A stretch of 64,000 nucleotides of DNA from an uncultured Prevotella sp. (GCA_900770395.1 CAAGKM010000043.1:1-64000), one strand, 5' to 3'; positions 43,963-52,771 are shown, counted from the first letter of the stretch. Numbers and translations: made by a program. The notes: a model not told the origin generated them from the sequence alone.

Positions 43963-45024
43963 TCATTGTATTTTGAACAAATCTTTTATTTCTTCTTTGA
44001 TAGAATATAGGCTTGTGAATATTACGGCAAGGAACAGCATACTGATTACAAATATCATGCGTTTGGGACCGGCGGGTTTTATAGGAACATCAGCTCCCTT
44101 TAAAACTGTAAATGCGGGTGTGCGTTCCTGCACTTTTGCCTTAGCTGCCTGATACTGTGTCATGAGTGTGGTGTAGGTGTTGTATCTCAGCTGCATGTCG
44201 TTCTCAAGATCAGTCTGTTTGGCACGGAAACTCTCGAGCGTCACTTCCATGTTCGCATCGGCATAGCTGCCATAAATCTGGCGGGCTTTCTCATAGCTCG
44301 TCTTTGCCTCGTCCACGAGCTGCTTGTAGTATTGTTCGTCAATGCGGGCTTTGTTGGTGCGGTATTCGGTTATGAATGTCTGAAGTTTGATTCTTACAGA
44401 GTCTGCAAGTGTCTTTGCAATCAGTGGGTCTTGTGCTGTGGTGGAAATGGTTATTACACCATTCTTTTTGTCTATTTTCAAAGAAATATTATCACGCATA
44501 GCATTTACAATGTCATCCTGGCGCTTTGAAAGATAATAAGGATCGAACTTTCCTTTACCACCTTTGTCCTTTTCTTTGGACTTAAACAGTTTTTTAACCC
44601 ATCCTATAGGATAGCTCCACCATGCGTGCTTCTGTTTTTTGTCAATGTAGTTGTAGTATGTGGTGTTGATTTTACCGTCTTTATCCACAATTTTGATGTT
44701 GAATAGCTCTGCCACGAACTTATTGTCTTCCATAAGGTCTGGGTACAGCAATGGGGTGATGGCATCGGATGTCTGCATGTCACCAAGGTCAATGCCAAAT
44801 GAGGAGGCAATGCTTCCCAATGTACCTCCACCCATGGAGTTTTCCATCTCCGGCGCAAGCTTTGTATCAGATGTGTAAAATCTTGGTTTGCTGAGAATAT
44901 AGATACACGACAAGATAAAGACTATAGGTAAAACCTTGTAAAATAGTTTTCTGTTTGCCCATATCTTGCTGAATACAATTCTGAGGTCTATTACATCTGT
45001 ATTATCTGTTTTCTTGTCTTCCAT
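43963..45024 (-). CDS. wzz: Polysaccharide chain-length determinant (Wzz-like)
   Basis: 353 aa. Two membrane helices near the ends (about 33-50 and 328-345) enclose a long periplasmic helical domain, the polysaccharide copolymerase layout. After the first helix comes YTSDTKLAPEMENSMGGGTL, and before the second a proline-rich VLKGADVPIKPAGPKR. There is no fused tyrosine kinase domain. It controls the modal chain length of the Wzy product. It is the first gene of the minus-strand polysaccharide run; upstream lie the palindromes at 45148-45255. Confidence 0.9.
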   Translation of the reverse strand: MEDKKTDNTDVIDLRIVFSKIWANRKLFYKVLPIVFILSCIYILSKPRFYTSDTKLAPEMENSMGGGTLGSIASSFGIDLGDMQTSDAITPLLYPDLMEDNKFVAELFNIKIVDKDGKINTTYYNYIDKKQKHAWWSYPIGWVKKLFKSKEKDKGGKGKFDPYYLSKRQDDIVNAMRDNISLKIDKKNGVITISTTAQDPLIAKTLADSVRIKLQTFITEYRTNKARIDEQYYKQLVDEAKTSYEKARQIYGSYADANMEVTLESFRAKQTDLENDMQLRYNTYTTLMTQYQAAKAKVQERTPAFTVLKGADVPIKPAGPKRMIFVISMLFLAVIFTSLYSIKEEIKDLFKIQ

Positions 45025-45147
45025 TTCAATTCTTGTTTTCTGTATATTAACGCAATAATCTGTTTTTTATTGCATCATATTTATGTTTTGAATCTGTTCA
45101 GCAGTGTTTTTCCGACATAGAATTAAATCTGCCACAGATTCTTTTTC

Positions 45148-45255
45148 ATCTGCATTCACCGTCCGGCGGCCGCCGGACGGTGAATGCAGATAACTTCAAA
45201 GGCGGATGCAGATAGCTTCATCGACCGTCCAGCGGCCGCCGGACGGTAAATGCAC
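45148..45255. repeat. High-GC palindrome cluster upstream of the polysaccharide operon
   Basis: 45148-45191 is a perfect 44-base palindrome centred on GGCGGCCGCC. About 35 bases on, CCGTCC-AGCGGCCGCC-GGACGG (within 45225-45246) is a near-palindrome with the same core. Right halves match as direct repeats over about 23 bases, and the left half of copy 1 with the right half of copy 2 forms an inverted repeat spanning about 45152-45254. The words tgcagata and cttca also recur between them. The surrounding 45025-45283 holds no gene, and I see no TAnnTTTG promoter for wzz there. Confidence 0.9.
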
Positions 45256-45283
45256 TCTATATAGATGATTCTGTTTAATGTCC

Positions 45284-47026
45284 TTACACTTCCTCACACA
45301 CTGCCATGTCCATGCCATGATACACCACAACAATCTTATGCAGTTTGGTTTTGCCTATGGCGTTCTGCACCGTCTCGCTCGCCGCATAGCGGTTTGCCTG
45401 TGCTATAGCCTCTTGTCTGAGCGTCTCAATGCGCTCTTGGGGCTCCTTGCCTTTTGCGTATTTCAGTTCAATTATATACGAGTGCTCCATGTCCTTGTAT
45501 ATCTGGTCTAATGGATGCAGGAACAGGTCGGCATATCCCGCCTGTGTGTCTTTCTCGGACACAGGGCGGTAGAACTTGTTCTGTGCTGTCATGGCAAGAG
45601 TGAATCCATGCACAAACGCTTCTCCCTTTTGTCTGTCACGTTGTGAGGCATAACGCTGCAGGCACTCCTCAATATACTGGAAGAACGGCTTGAAGTTGCC
45701 GTCGTATGCCATGTCGGTCTCCATCTTGCGCTTCTCGTATCTGTCTTGTTCCAGTCCCACGTCATTGTAGTTGGCAAGCAAATAACTGTATATCTGGTCT
45801 CTCACCACTTGATTGGGTATCGCCAGTTTGGTGTTACCGCGGTATGTCCCAGCGATGGTAAGCATGCCGAAGTAGTAGAGTAGGCTGATGAAATTGTCGG
45901 GGCTTGCTATGGATTCGGCAGGAAAACCTTTTTTCAGCTCTCCCGTAATGTATCCGTTCTCCACCAGTGATTGTATGATGGATGCGTCGTGTGCGAACTC
46001 CTTGTCCTTGCGTATAAGCATGCGCAGTTTGTTGTAGTCCACCCGTATGTTGTCCTCAATCATGTCGTCAGGAATGTCGCAATGGTTGAAGTTTATATAT
46101 TGGTCGATGAAATACAGCACCATGCACGAGTTGTACATCGTTGTGCGTCCATAGCTTCCTTTGGCAAAACAATAGTTGTCATACCACGGCTTCATCAGCT
46201 CAATCAGCTCGTCAGTTGTATGGTGGAACTCACATGTTGTGGCATAATAGTCGAGCATGTCGCGCACTTCCTTTTCCGTGAATCCCGTCATCTCATTAAA
46301 CTCCTCCGCCATTGAGTAGTTGGTACCGATGTTGAACCCGCTTGTCAGATCATCCATGGTTACGGGGCTTACGCCTGTGACGAATACGCGTCTGATAGAT
46401 GAGTCGGTACCTGCTTTTACCGTATCGAAGAAGTTGCGTAGGTATCCTGTGCCGTGAGTCTCACTCTTATATTCCTCAAGACATTCTGGCTCGGAGAGAA
46501 TCTTGTTTGTGAAGTGATCATACTCGTCGATGAAGAGATAAATGTTAAGCCCTGCTTTTGCACATTCTTGGTAAAGGTAATCCAACTGGTCCACTGCACC
46601 ATTTTTCTTGTTCATTTCTCCCTTGATATGTTTTGGCATGTATTGTTCATAGATGTCACAAAACATGTTAAATGCTGTGTTGCAATGAGCGTCCAGCGAG
46701 CTTCGGTAGTTGTTTATCTCAGCATTTACTACAGCGAAGTTCAAATTTATAATAAGATATGAGTTGCGCTCCGGTGTAGGGTGTTTCCCAATGTAAAGGT
46801 CACCATACAGTTTCTCGAAGTCGTCAGCCTCCAAGATGTTGTAGTAATGTCTGAGCATAGACATCGTAAGACTCTTCCCGAACCGCCTTGGGCGGATAAA
46901 GAAGAAAAAGCTGTTGGCTTTCTCTATTTTCTCGATGAATCGTGTCTTGTCCACATAGTAACAGTCTTGTTCGCGTATAGCCACGAAGTTCATCATTCCG
47001 TATGGTATTCTTTTTCTCTTTGCCAT
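45284..47026 (-). CDS. AAA-ATPase-like / PD-(D/E)XK nuclease-like protein
   Basis: 580 aa. Starts KRKRIPYGMMNFVAIREQDC and continues YYVDKTRFIEKIEKANSFFF, IRPRRFGKSLTMSML (Walker A-like), INLNFAVVNAE and IYLFIDEYDHFTN. It then has a C-terminal nuclease-like domain with SYIIELKYAKGKEP (E-x-K pair). This two-domain family occurs in many near-identical copies in Bacteroides, Porphyromonas and Prevotella genomes and has no proven role. Mobile-element or defence functions have been suggested. It follows the S41 peptidase gene by 19 bases in the parC-headed run. Confidence 0.85.
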   Translation of the reverse strand: MAKRKRIPYGMMNFVAIREQDCYYVDKTRFIEKIEKANSFFFFIRPRRFGKSLTMSMLRHYYNILEADDFEKLYGDLYIGKHPTPERNSYLIINLNFAVVNAEINNYRSSLDAHCNTAFNMFCDIYEQYMPKHIKGEMNKKNGAVDQLDYLYQECAKAGLNIYLFIDEYDHFTNKILSEPECLEEYKSETHGTGYLRNFFDTVKAGTDSSIRRVFVTGVSPVTMDDLTSGFNIGTNYSMAEEFNEMTGFTEKEVRDMLDYYATTCEFHHTTDELIELMKPWYDNYCFAKGSYGRTTMYNSCMVLYFIDQYINFNHCDIPDDMIEDNIRVDYNKLRMLIRKDKEFAHDASIIQSLVENGYITGELKKGFPAESIASPDNFISLLYYFGMLTIAGTYRGNTKLAIPNQVVRDQIYSYLLANYNDVGLEQDRYEKRKMETDMAYDGNFKPFFQYIEECLQRYASQRDRQKGEAFVHGFTLAMTAQNKFYRPVSEKDTQAGYADLFLHPLDQIYKDMEHSYIIELKYAKGKEPQERIETLRQEAIAQANRYAASETVQNAIGKTKLHKIVVVYHGMDMAVCEEV

Positions 47027-47045
47027 AGTTGTGTCTCCTTTTGAT

Positions 47046-48110
47046 TTATTTCCTCAGCTCCTCTCTTGCCTTCTCGATGATGGTGTCGATACCTTTCTCA
47101 AAGTCCTTGTCGGTGATGCCCACACTGATGTCGGGCTCTATTCCGAACTCGGTGCTTTGCTTCTTGCTGTCGTACATTGGGCAGGCTGAGTAGCGCACGT
47201 ACCATCCGTTGGGAAGCATGTTGCTCATGGGCAGTCCTGCACCGCCGCCAGTCTTGTCGCCTATAGTCTTCACGTTGGGGCAGCACTTCATGTATTTAGT
47301 GAACTCGTTGGCGGCGCTGAACACGCTGCGGTTGGTGAGCACGCAAACAGGCTTGTGCCAGCGTAGACGGCTCGACGGATAGAGATATTGCGGTTCCATG
47401 GATGAGAAGTCGCTGTGTGCCTTGCCGTTCTTGTGCTGCATGTAGCCCACGAGGGTTTTCTCGTTGACGAAGCGTGCCGCCAATCTCTCGGCGAATGTCA
47501 TGTTTCCGCCTCCGTTGTCGCGTATGTCGATAATCAGTCCGCGGCACAGCATCATGTAGCTTATCACCTCGTCGATGTTGCTCTCGCCTATGGGCGATGC
47601 GAAGTCGCCGTAGTAGATGTATCCTATGTTGTCGTCGAGAATCTTGTATTTCATTCCGCTGGCTATCTTGTAGTCGGTGCCGAGGTAGCGGCGCTGCAGC
47701 GTGTCGCTGAAGTTGGCGGGGTAAGCCTCTTTCCATGACCAGTATCGGCTGAAGTCAGCGGTGGTGGAGAGGTTCACGTGTCCGTCGCGCAGTTCGGAGA
47801 GCATGTCGCTGAGCACTTCCTGCAGCTGTGCGTCGGTCATGGTGCTTGTCATGCGTACCTTATATTTATTATATACTTCGTTCCAGTCCAGCCCGTATTC
47901 ATGGCTTTTATAGTCGAAGAAGCAGTAGCGCTCGTCCATTATTTTCCACAGTGCCTCGAAGTTGCCTTGGGGAGTGTTGGGTTGCTCGTCCTCGTCAACG
48001 CATGATGCCAAAAGCATCATGAACAGTGGCACGGCGATGAGGGGGGCGGCAATGAGCCTTGTGGCGCGGCGCAGCCATTGCGCCATGGTGTTGTTGAGCT
48101 TTGTTGTCAT
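47046..48110 (-). CDS. S41-family peptidase, lipoprotein
   Basis: 354 aa. A basic N terminus and hydrophobic helix lead to a lipobox (MMLLASC), so it is probably a lipoprotein. An S41 (C-terminal-processing/IRBP-like) peptidase fold follows: FEALWKIMDERYCFFDYK, YIYYGDFASPIG, GLIIDIRDNGGGNMTFAERL, and the region of the catalytic serine NRSVFSAANEFTKYM, with FGIEPDISVGITDKDFEKG near the end. A PDZ domain is not evident. It overlaps the DUF3316 gene by four bases. Substrate unknown. Confidence 0.88.
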   Translation of the reverse strand: MTTKLNNTMAQWLRRATRLIAAPLIAVPLFMMLLASCVDEDEQPNTPQGNFEALWKIMDERYCFFDYKSHEYGLDWNEVYNKYKVRMTSTMTDAQLQEVLSDMLSELRDGHVNLSTTADFSRYWSWKEAYPANFSDTLQRRYLGTDYKIASGMKYKILDDNIGYIYYGDFASPIGESNIDEVISYMMLCRGLIIDIRDNGGGNMTFAERLAARFVNEKTLVGYMQHKNGKAHSDFSSMEPQYLYPSSRLRWHKPVCVLTNRSVFSAANEFTKYMKCCPNVKTIGDKTGGGAGLPMSNMLPNGWYVRYSACPMYDSKKQSTEFGIEPDISVGITDKDFEKGIDTIIEKAREELRK

Positions 48111-48928
48111 GGCCGTTGGTGTAAAATGTTGATTTTCTTAACGAAGCCAATCATCACGCGGTGTGAGTAGACATGGCTTTTCAGGTGGTTTACCTTGGCT
48201 TGCTGATAGTCGCCGAGATAGCCTATTCGCAGTGAGTAGCGCTTTGACACGTTGACGTCGAGCGACAGCTGCTGGCGGAAGCTGGGTGCCGATGCGAATG
48301 TCGTGGGCACGATGTTGTGGTCGTAGTTGCCGCGTGAGAATATCTCGTAGTACGATTGTCCGTAGTTGGGTGAGAACATCACTCCCACTAATGGCAGCTG
48401 CAGCTCGTAGCGCAGCTGCATGTTGCGCCTTAGCGCCTTGAACCGGTATGCCGCCGCCGCTGTGGGCATGATGTTGATTGCGACCCGTGCTTGTGCGGGA
48501 TTGTTGCCGTTGGCTGTGTTGTAGATAAATCCGATGGTGGCACTTGCCGTGCCTCCAGCCTGCAGAGTGAGGCGGTCAGCCAGCATGTTCCAGCGGTACA
48601 GTCGGCTGAAGAAGAAGCTGTAGGCGCCCTCTATCTCGTTTGCCATGTCCTCGCGGTCTTCGCTTAGGCTCAGGTTTGCCTGGTGCTCAAAGAGATTGGT
48701 CCAGCGGCTGCCCTTCCGCTCGCGCTCCGATGTGGAGAGATACGTCAGTCCTGTGCCTGAGAAATGCTCGTTGCTCAGGTATGTGTCGAGTATCTTCGTA
48801 GGTCCCACTCCAATCTGGTGGGTCACGGTGCGTGTCACGTCGGTCGTTCCCTGTGCCGCGGCGTTGGCTGGCAACCACAGTGCCGCAGCCACTATGCCTT
48901 TTAGTATTGCTTCTTTATGCGTCCTCAT
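48107..48928 (-). CDS. DUF3316 protein, predicted outer-membrane associated
   Basis: 273 aa. The signal peptide ends ANAAAQ. The mature part has the DUF3316 start VTRTVTHQIGVGPTKILDTY and LSNEHFSGTGLTYLSTSERE, then alternating amphipathic strands (LQAGGTASATIGFIYN, MQLRYELQLPLVGVMFSPNY, YSLRIGYLGDYQQ) that suggest a beta-barrel. Bacteroidetes-specific; no known function. It starts inside the end of parC (14-base overlap) and overlaps the S41 gene, so parC, DUF3316 and S41 are probably one mRNA. Confidence 0.8.
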   Translation of the reverse strand: MRTHKEAILKGIVAAALWLPANAAAQGTTDVTRTVTHQIGVGPTKILDTYLSNEHFSGTGLTYLSTSERERKGSRWTNLFEHQANLSLSEDREDMANEIEGAYSFFFSRLYRWNMLADRLTLQAGGTASATIGFIYNTANGNNPAQARVAINIMPTAAAAYRFKALRRNMQLRYELQLPLVGVMFSPNYGQSYYEIFSRGNYDHNIVPTTFASAPSFRQQLSLDVNVSKRYSLRIGYLGDYQQAKVNHLKSHVYSHRVMIGFVKKINILHQRP

Positions 48929-51614
48929 TGCTGAACAGGTTTAGTTGTCCGGTCATCTCGTCGATTATCTGCTGCTCCGACTTTCCCGAGTCGGGGTCGA
49001 GATTTTCCTCCTCTGCGCTCTCATCTGTGTTCTCCTCCGCAGGCTGTTCGGGCTGGCGCACGGGCTCCAGCTCCTCAATGCTCTCGATGCCCCAGTTGCT
49101 TATGCGCTTGCCCTTTGCCTTGTATCCCTTTACGGCTATAAACTGCTCGGCGTCTATCTCTATCGGGTCGCGGAAGCTGTCGTTGCCTCCGAATGTCACC
49201 TTTATCAGCGGATACACGGTGTCGGTGAGCAGAACCATCTTCGACGAGCTGTTTTCGCCCATGAATGTCTGCTTGCGCTTGCCTGCCTCCATCTCGAAAC
49301 GCTTGATATACGGATATCCCTCGTTGTCGGCGTCGAATAGCACCGCCGTCCACACCTTGTGCGGGTCGTATTTCTCTATTCTCAGTATGTTGTCCTCGTA
49401 GTGGTTGTTCACGTCGAAGTTGGTGGTATAGTACTCTCCGTTTGTGAGCACCACGAGTATCATGTCGCCGTCGAGGAAGTCGCCGAGGTAGGTCCCGTGG
49501 TCGTCGTAGTTCAGTCGTTTGATGTCGTGGTCGAACCACGCCTTTCGTCCGCCCAGTGTCGAGTGTCCGCGGCTCTTCATCGTTATGCGGTTGATGGCAT
49601 CTTTGCAGAATATGTTGCCTTTGGTGGTGCGCCCTTTTATCGCCATGGTGCTGAAGTCTTTCTCTATGAAGATGCTCCTGCGGTTTGTTGATGGCTCGAG
49701 TGTTGCCTTTACCACCTCAGCCTCGCCATTGGGGTTGGCTGTGAAGTACATTATCTTCGAGCCTGGTGTCCCCTGTGTCACGTCGTACTCACGGTCGCGT
49801 GTCATGCTGGTCACGTTGAAACGTTTCATGTAGTACGGACCTTTTCTTCCGTCTCGGTACACCACGTTGTATATTGTCCTGGCGTCGTTCTTCTTGAATA
49901 CTCCGATGTGCAGGATATTCTTGCCCACAAACACCTTGTCGGCAACCTTCAGTATCTTGAACTTGCCGTCTTTGAAGAATATTATTATGTCGTCGATGTC
50001 GGAGCAGTTGCACACAAACTCGTCTTTCTTCAGTCCCATGCCGATGAAGCCCTCGGCGCGGTTCACGTAGAGCTTCTCGTTTGCCTCCACCACCGTTGTT
50101 GCCTCGATGGTGTCGAAGTTGCGTATCTCCGTCAGTCGCGGATGACTGCTGCCGTACTTGTCCTTTAGGAACTGGAACCAGTTGGCTGTCACCTCCACCA
50201 GGTTGCTGAGGTCGCTGTCAATCTGCTCTATCTCCGCCTTTATGCGCGCCATCAGCTCGTCTGCCTTGTCCTTGTTGAACTTCAGGATGCGCTGCATCTT
50301 TATCTCAAGCAGCTTCAGAATGTCATCTTTTGTCACCTCGCGCACCAGTTGCGGGTAATAAGGCGTGAGGCGGTTGTCGATATGCTCGCATACCGAGTCG
50401 GTGTCGGGAGCCTGCTCAAATTTCTTGTCCTTGTAGATGCGCTCCTCGATGAATATCTTCTCGAGTGATTGGAAGTGAAGCTGCTCCAACAGCTCGTTTT
50501 TCTTTATCTCCAATTCCTGCCGTATCAGGTCCTTGGTGCGGTCTACGTTGTGGCGCAGCACGTCGCTCACGGTGAGGAAGCACGGCTTGTTGTCCTTAAT
50601 CACACAGCAGTTGGGCGAGATGTTCACCTCGCAGTCGGAGAATGCGTAGAGTGCGTCGAGTGTCTTGTCCGACGATACGCCCGGCGTGAGGTGCACCTGT
50701 ATCTCCACCTGTGCGGCGGTGTTGTCGTCAACCTTACGCACCTTTATCTTACCCTTCTCTATGGCTCTCAGTATCGACTCAATAAGCGTGGTTGTGGTCT
50801 TGCCGAACGGTATCTCTCTGATCACCAGTGTTTTGTTGTCGAGCTTCTCAATCTTTGCCCTCACTTTGAGTATTCCGCCTCGCTGCCCGTCGTTGTATTT
50901 CGACACGTCGATGCTGCCGCCTGTGGGAAAGTCGGGATAGAGGTGGAACTCCTCTCCGTGCAGATAGCTTATCGCTGCATCGCAGATTTCGCAGAAGTTG
51001 TGTGGCAGAATCTTTGACGACAGTCCCACGGCTATTCCCTCGGAACCTTGTGCAAGCAGCAGCGGATACTTCACGGGCAGTGTGATAGGCTCCTGATTGC
51101 GGCCGTCGTAGCTGAGCTGCCACTCGGTGGTCTTTGCGTTGAACACGGTGTCGAGGGCAAACTTCGACAGTCTTGCCTCAATGTATCGGGGAGCGGCTGC
51201 GCGGTCGCCCGTCAATATGTTTCCCCAGTTACCCTGTGTGTCCACCAGCATGTCCTTCTGTCCCAGTCCCACGAGGGCATCGCCTATTGATGCGTCGCCG
51301 TGGGGGTGAAACTGCATCGTGTGTCCCACGATGTTCGCCACTTTGTTGTACCTGCCGTCATCCATGCGCTTCATCGAGTGCATGATGCGGCGCTGCACAG
51401 GCTTGAAACCGTCCTCGATATGCGGCACGGCGCGCTCCAGGATTACGTACGATGCGTAATCCAGAAACCAGTTTTGGTACATGCCGCTGAGGTGGTGCAC
51501 CGCTGATGCGTCGAAGCGGTTCACGGGCTTGTAGTCTGAGTGCTCGCTGTTTTCTGCCGCGTTCAGACCTTCATTCTCCTCTATGTTCTCTGTGTCTTTT
51601 ATCTCGTCACTCAT
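48915..51614 (-). CDS. parC: DNA topoisomerase IV subunit A
   Basis: 899 aa from MSDEIKDTE at 51614; an in-frame ATG at 51674 lies upstream of the promoter and is rejected. Type IIA topoisomerase A subunit: MYQNWFLDYASYVILERAVP, DGFKPVQRRIMHSM, the active tyrosine region AAAPRYIEARLSKFA, and a C-terminal beta-pinwheel without a GyrA box (QRRGGxG) that I can see. The absence of a GyrA box favours ParC over GyrA; Bacteroidetes carry both. The extra acidic stretch at each end is typical of the Bacteroidetes form. Promoter at 51645-51675. Confidence 0.93.
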   Translation of the reverse strand: MSDEIKDTENIEENEGLNAAENSEHSDYKPVNRFDASAVHHLSGMYQNWFLDYASYVILERAVPHIEDGFKPVQRRIMHSMKRMDDGRYNKVANIVGHTMQFHPHGDASIGDALVGLGQKDMLVDTQGNWGNILTGDRAAAPRYIEARLSKFALDTVFNAKTTEWQLSYDGRNQEPITLPVKYPLLLAQGSEGIAVGLSSKILPHNFCEICDAAISYLHGEEFHLYPDFPTGGSIDVSKYNDGQRGGILKVRAKIEKLDNKTLVIREIPFGKTTTTLIESILRAIEKGKIKVRKVDDNTAAQVEIQVHLTPGVSSDKTLDALYAFSDCEVNISPNCCVIKDNKPCFLTVSDVLRHNVDRTKDLIRQELEIKKNELLEQLHFQSLEKIFIEERIYKDKKFEQAPDTDSVCEHIDNRLTPYYPQLVREVTKDDILKLLEIKMQRILKFNKDKADELMARIKAEIEQIDSDLSNLVEVTANWFQFLKDKYGSSHPRLTEIRNFDTIEATTVVEANEKLYVNRAEGFIGMGLKKDEFVCNCSDIDDIIIFFKDGKFKILKVADKVFVGKNILHIGVFKKNDARTIYNVVYRDGRKGPYYMKRFNVTSMTRDREYDVTQGTPGSKIMYFTANPNGEAEVVKATLEPSTNRRSIFIEKDFSTMAIKGRTTKGNIFCKDAINRITMKSRGHSTLGGRKAWFDHDIKRLNYDDHGTYLGDFLDGDMILVVLTNGEYYTTNFDVNNHYEDNILRIEKYDPHKVWTAVLFDADNEGYPYIKRFEMEAGKRKQTFMGENSSSKMVLLTDTVYPLIKVTFGGNDSFRDPIEIDAEQFIAVKGYKAKGKRISNWGIESIEELEPVRQPEQPAEENTDESAEEENLDPDSGKSEQQIIDEMTGQLNLFSNEDA

Positions 51615-51644
51615 TGTCTTAGTAATATTCTGCAAAATACTCTG

Positions 51645-51675
51645 CAAATATAGCGAAAAATCCGCAGACTGCAAA
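51645..51675 (-). promoter_or_regulatory. Promoter of the parC operon
   Basis: Minus strand TTTG (51672-51675), 19-base spacer, TATATTTG (51645-51652), 30 bases before the chosen start. Confidence 0.75.
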
Positions 51676-51790
51676 AAATGTTGCCGTCTTATTACAAATC
51701 TTTAACGGTTGAGGGTGAGAAGAAAGTTGGGTGACGCTTGTGAATAGACGCCCTTAAAGCCATGCCTCGATAACTTTTTTTGCAAAAATA

Positions 51791-51822
51791 TTTGGTGGAA
51801 TGAAAAAAAATGCGTACCTTTG
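51791..51822 (+). promoter_or_regulatory. Promoter of the SRP RNA / tRNA-Thr unit
   Basis: TTTG (51791-51794), 20-base spacer, TACCTTTG (51815-51822). The predicted start is near 51829. Confidence 0.75.
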
Positions 51823-51849
51823 CACCGCATTTCTAACAAGTGCATCATT

Positions 51850-51955
51850 ACAAGACGGGTAAGTCTTGTACGGCCAGCTCCCTTCGAATCCTCCAGGACG
51901 GGAACGTAGCAAAGGTAGTTGGTTGTAGCGGCGCGATATAAGTAGCTTACCCTCC
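51850..51955 (+). ncRNA. ffs: Signal recognition particle RNA (small bacterial type)
   Basis: The apical part CAGGACGGGAACGTAGCA matches the SRP helix 8 consensus CAGGnC-nGGAA-nn-nAGCA: the GGAA tetraloop, the conserved asymmetric loop AGCA and flanking pairs (compare E. coli 4.5S CAGGTCCGGAAGGAAGCA). A closing helix GGGTAAG (51857-51863) / CTTACCC (51946-51952) brackets it, giving about 100 nt. The RNA binds Ffh to target membrane proteins. It ends a few bases before tRNA-Thr, so processing from a common transcript is likely. Exact 5' and 3' ends are estimates. Confidence 0.85.
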
Positions 51956-51956
51956 C

Positions 51957-52030
51957 GCCTCTTTAGCTCAGTTGGCCAGAGCACGTGATTTGTAATCTCG
52001 GGGTCGTTGGTTCGAATCCGACAAGAGGCT
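51957..52030 (+). tRNA. tRNA-Thr (anticodon UGU)
   Basis: Full cloverleaf: acceptor GCCTCTT/AAGAGGC, D-stem GCTC/GAGC, anticodon loop TTTGTAA with TGT at 51991-51993 flanked by stem CGTGA/TCTCG, T-arm GTTGG-TTCGAAT-CCGAC, discriminator T. CCA is not encoded. The anticodon stem has a U-U mismatch in its middle pair; I believe this is normal for this tRNA in the group. Confidence 0.96.
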
Positions 52031-52035
52031 CACCC

Positions 52036-52069
52036 AAAAGGCAGGACGTGACTACGCTTCCTGCCTTTT
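52036..52069 (+). terminator. Rho-independent terminator after tRNA-Thr
   Basis: AAAAGGCAGG (52036-52045) pairs with CCTGCCTTTT (52060-52069), a 10-bp stem ending in a U-run. Confidence 0.85.
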
Positions 52070-52115
52070 CTGTTGGAAATCAAAATAAAAAAAACATTAA
52101 AAATATTCACATTAT

Positions 52116-52146
52116 TTTGTGCTTCGCCTGTTTATTCGTAATTTTG
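52116..52146 (+). promoter_or_regulatory. Promoter of the DUF4199-GT2 run
   Basis: TTTG (52116-52119), 19-base spacer, TAATTTTG (52139-52146), 50 bases before the ATG at 52196. Confidence 0.7.
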
Positions 52147-52195
52147 TCGTTTAAAAGGCTAATATAGCCTGATTTCTTAATATTTGCAGACAATA

Positions 52196-52729
52196 ATGAC
52201 CCAACAGGAATATATACAGCTGAAGGCGTTCGCAAGGATTGACGGCGCGATAATTGGAGTGGTGTGGATTGCGAGCTTTGCCCTGTGCATAGTGGGAATG
52301 ACTAATCCTGGAATGTCGCTTGCAGGCACATTTCTTGCAGTTGTGTCGCCCCTGCTGGCGGCAAGGCGGCTCACGGTGTTCCGTGACAACGCCCGCGACG
52401 GTATCATCTCGTTCCGCCGCTCCATGGCATACTATATTCTCATATTTTTCTACGCCTCGCTGCTCATGGCGCTGGTGCAGTATGTGTATTTCGCCTATAT
52501 GGACCATGGCTATGTGCTGACCCAGTACACCAATGCGTTGAATATGGCTGAGACCAAACAGATGCTCGCGGCGGCAGGCGTATCGCAGACCGACACCGAG
52601 AATGCGCTGGCGCAGATGAGGCAGATTTCACCGATAATGATGGCGCTCAACATCATGACGATGAACATCACGGTGGGAATAGTGCTCAGTCCGCTGGTGG
52701 CGTTGGTGACGAAGCGGAGTGGAAAGTGA
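52196..52729 (+). CDS. DUF4199 membrane protein
   Basis: 177 aa. Four hydrophobic helices with short loops; ISFRRSMAYYILIFFYASLL and the C-terminal LNIMTMNITVGIVLSPLVAL fit DUF4199 in Bacteroidetes. No biochemical role is known. The gene is regularly found next to a family 2 glycosyltransferase, as here (43 bases downstream), so it may assist that enzyme in the membrane. The ATG at 52196 is preferred over a TTG four codons upstream. Confidence 0.75.
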   Translation: MTQQEYIQLKAFARIDGAIIGVVWIASFALCIVGMTNPGMSLAGTFLAVVSPLLAARRLTVFRDNARDGIISFRRSMAYYILIFFYASLLMALVQYVYFAYMDHGYVLTQYTNALNMAETKQMLAAAGVSQTDTENALAQMRQISPIMMALNIMTMNITVGIVLSPLVALVTKRSGK

Positions 52730-52771
52730 AGAATTAATAGGGAAAATTAATATAAAAACAGACATACAGAC

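Noticed and set aside
29393..45024. Phosphonate capsule pathway
   Set aside because: No phosphoenolpyruvate mutase or phosphonopyruvate decarboxylase gene is present in the window; a phosphate ester route fits better.
45284..47026. AAA/PD-(D/E)XK gene as a transposase
   Set aside because: It has a Walker-like loop and nuclease motif of a known non-transposase family, with no flanking inverted repeats.
51957..52030. tRNA-Thr as a pseudo-tRNA because of the U-U mismatch in the anticodon stem
   Set aside because: All other stems and loops are perfect and a terminator follows; the mismatch appears to be tolerated in this tRNA.
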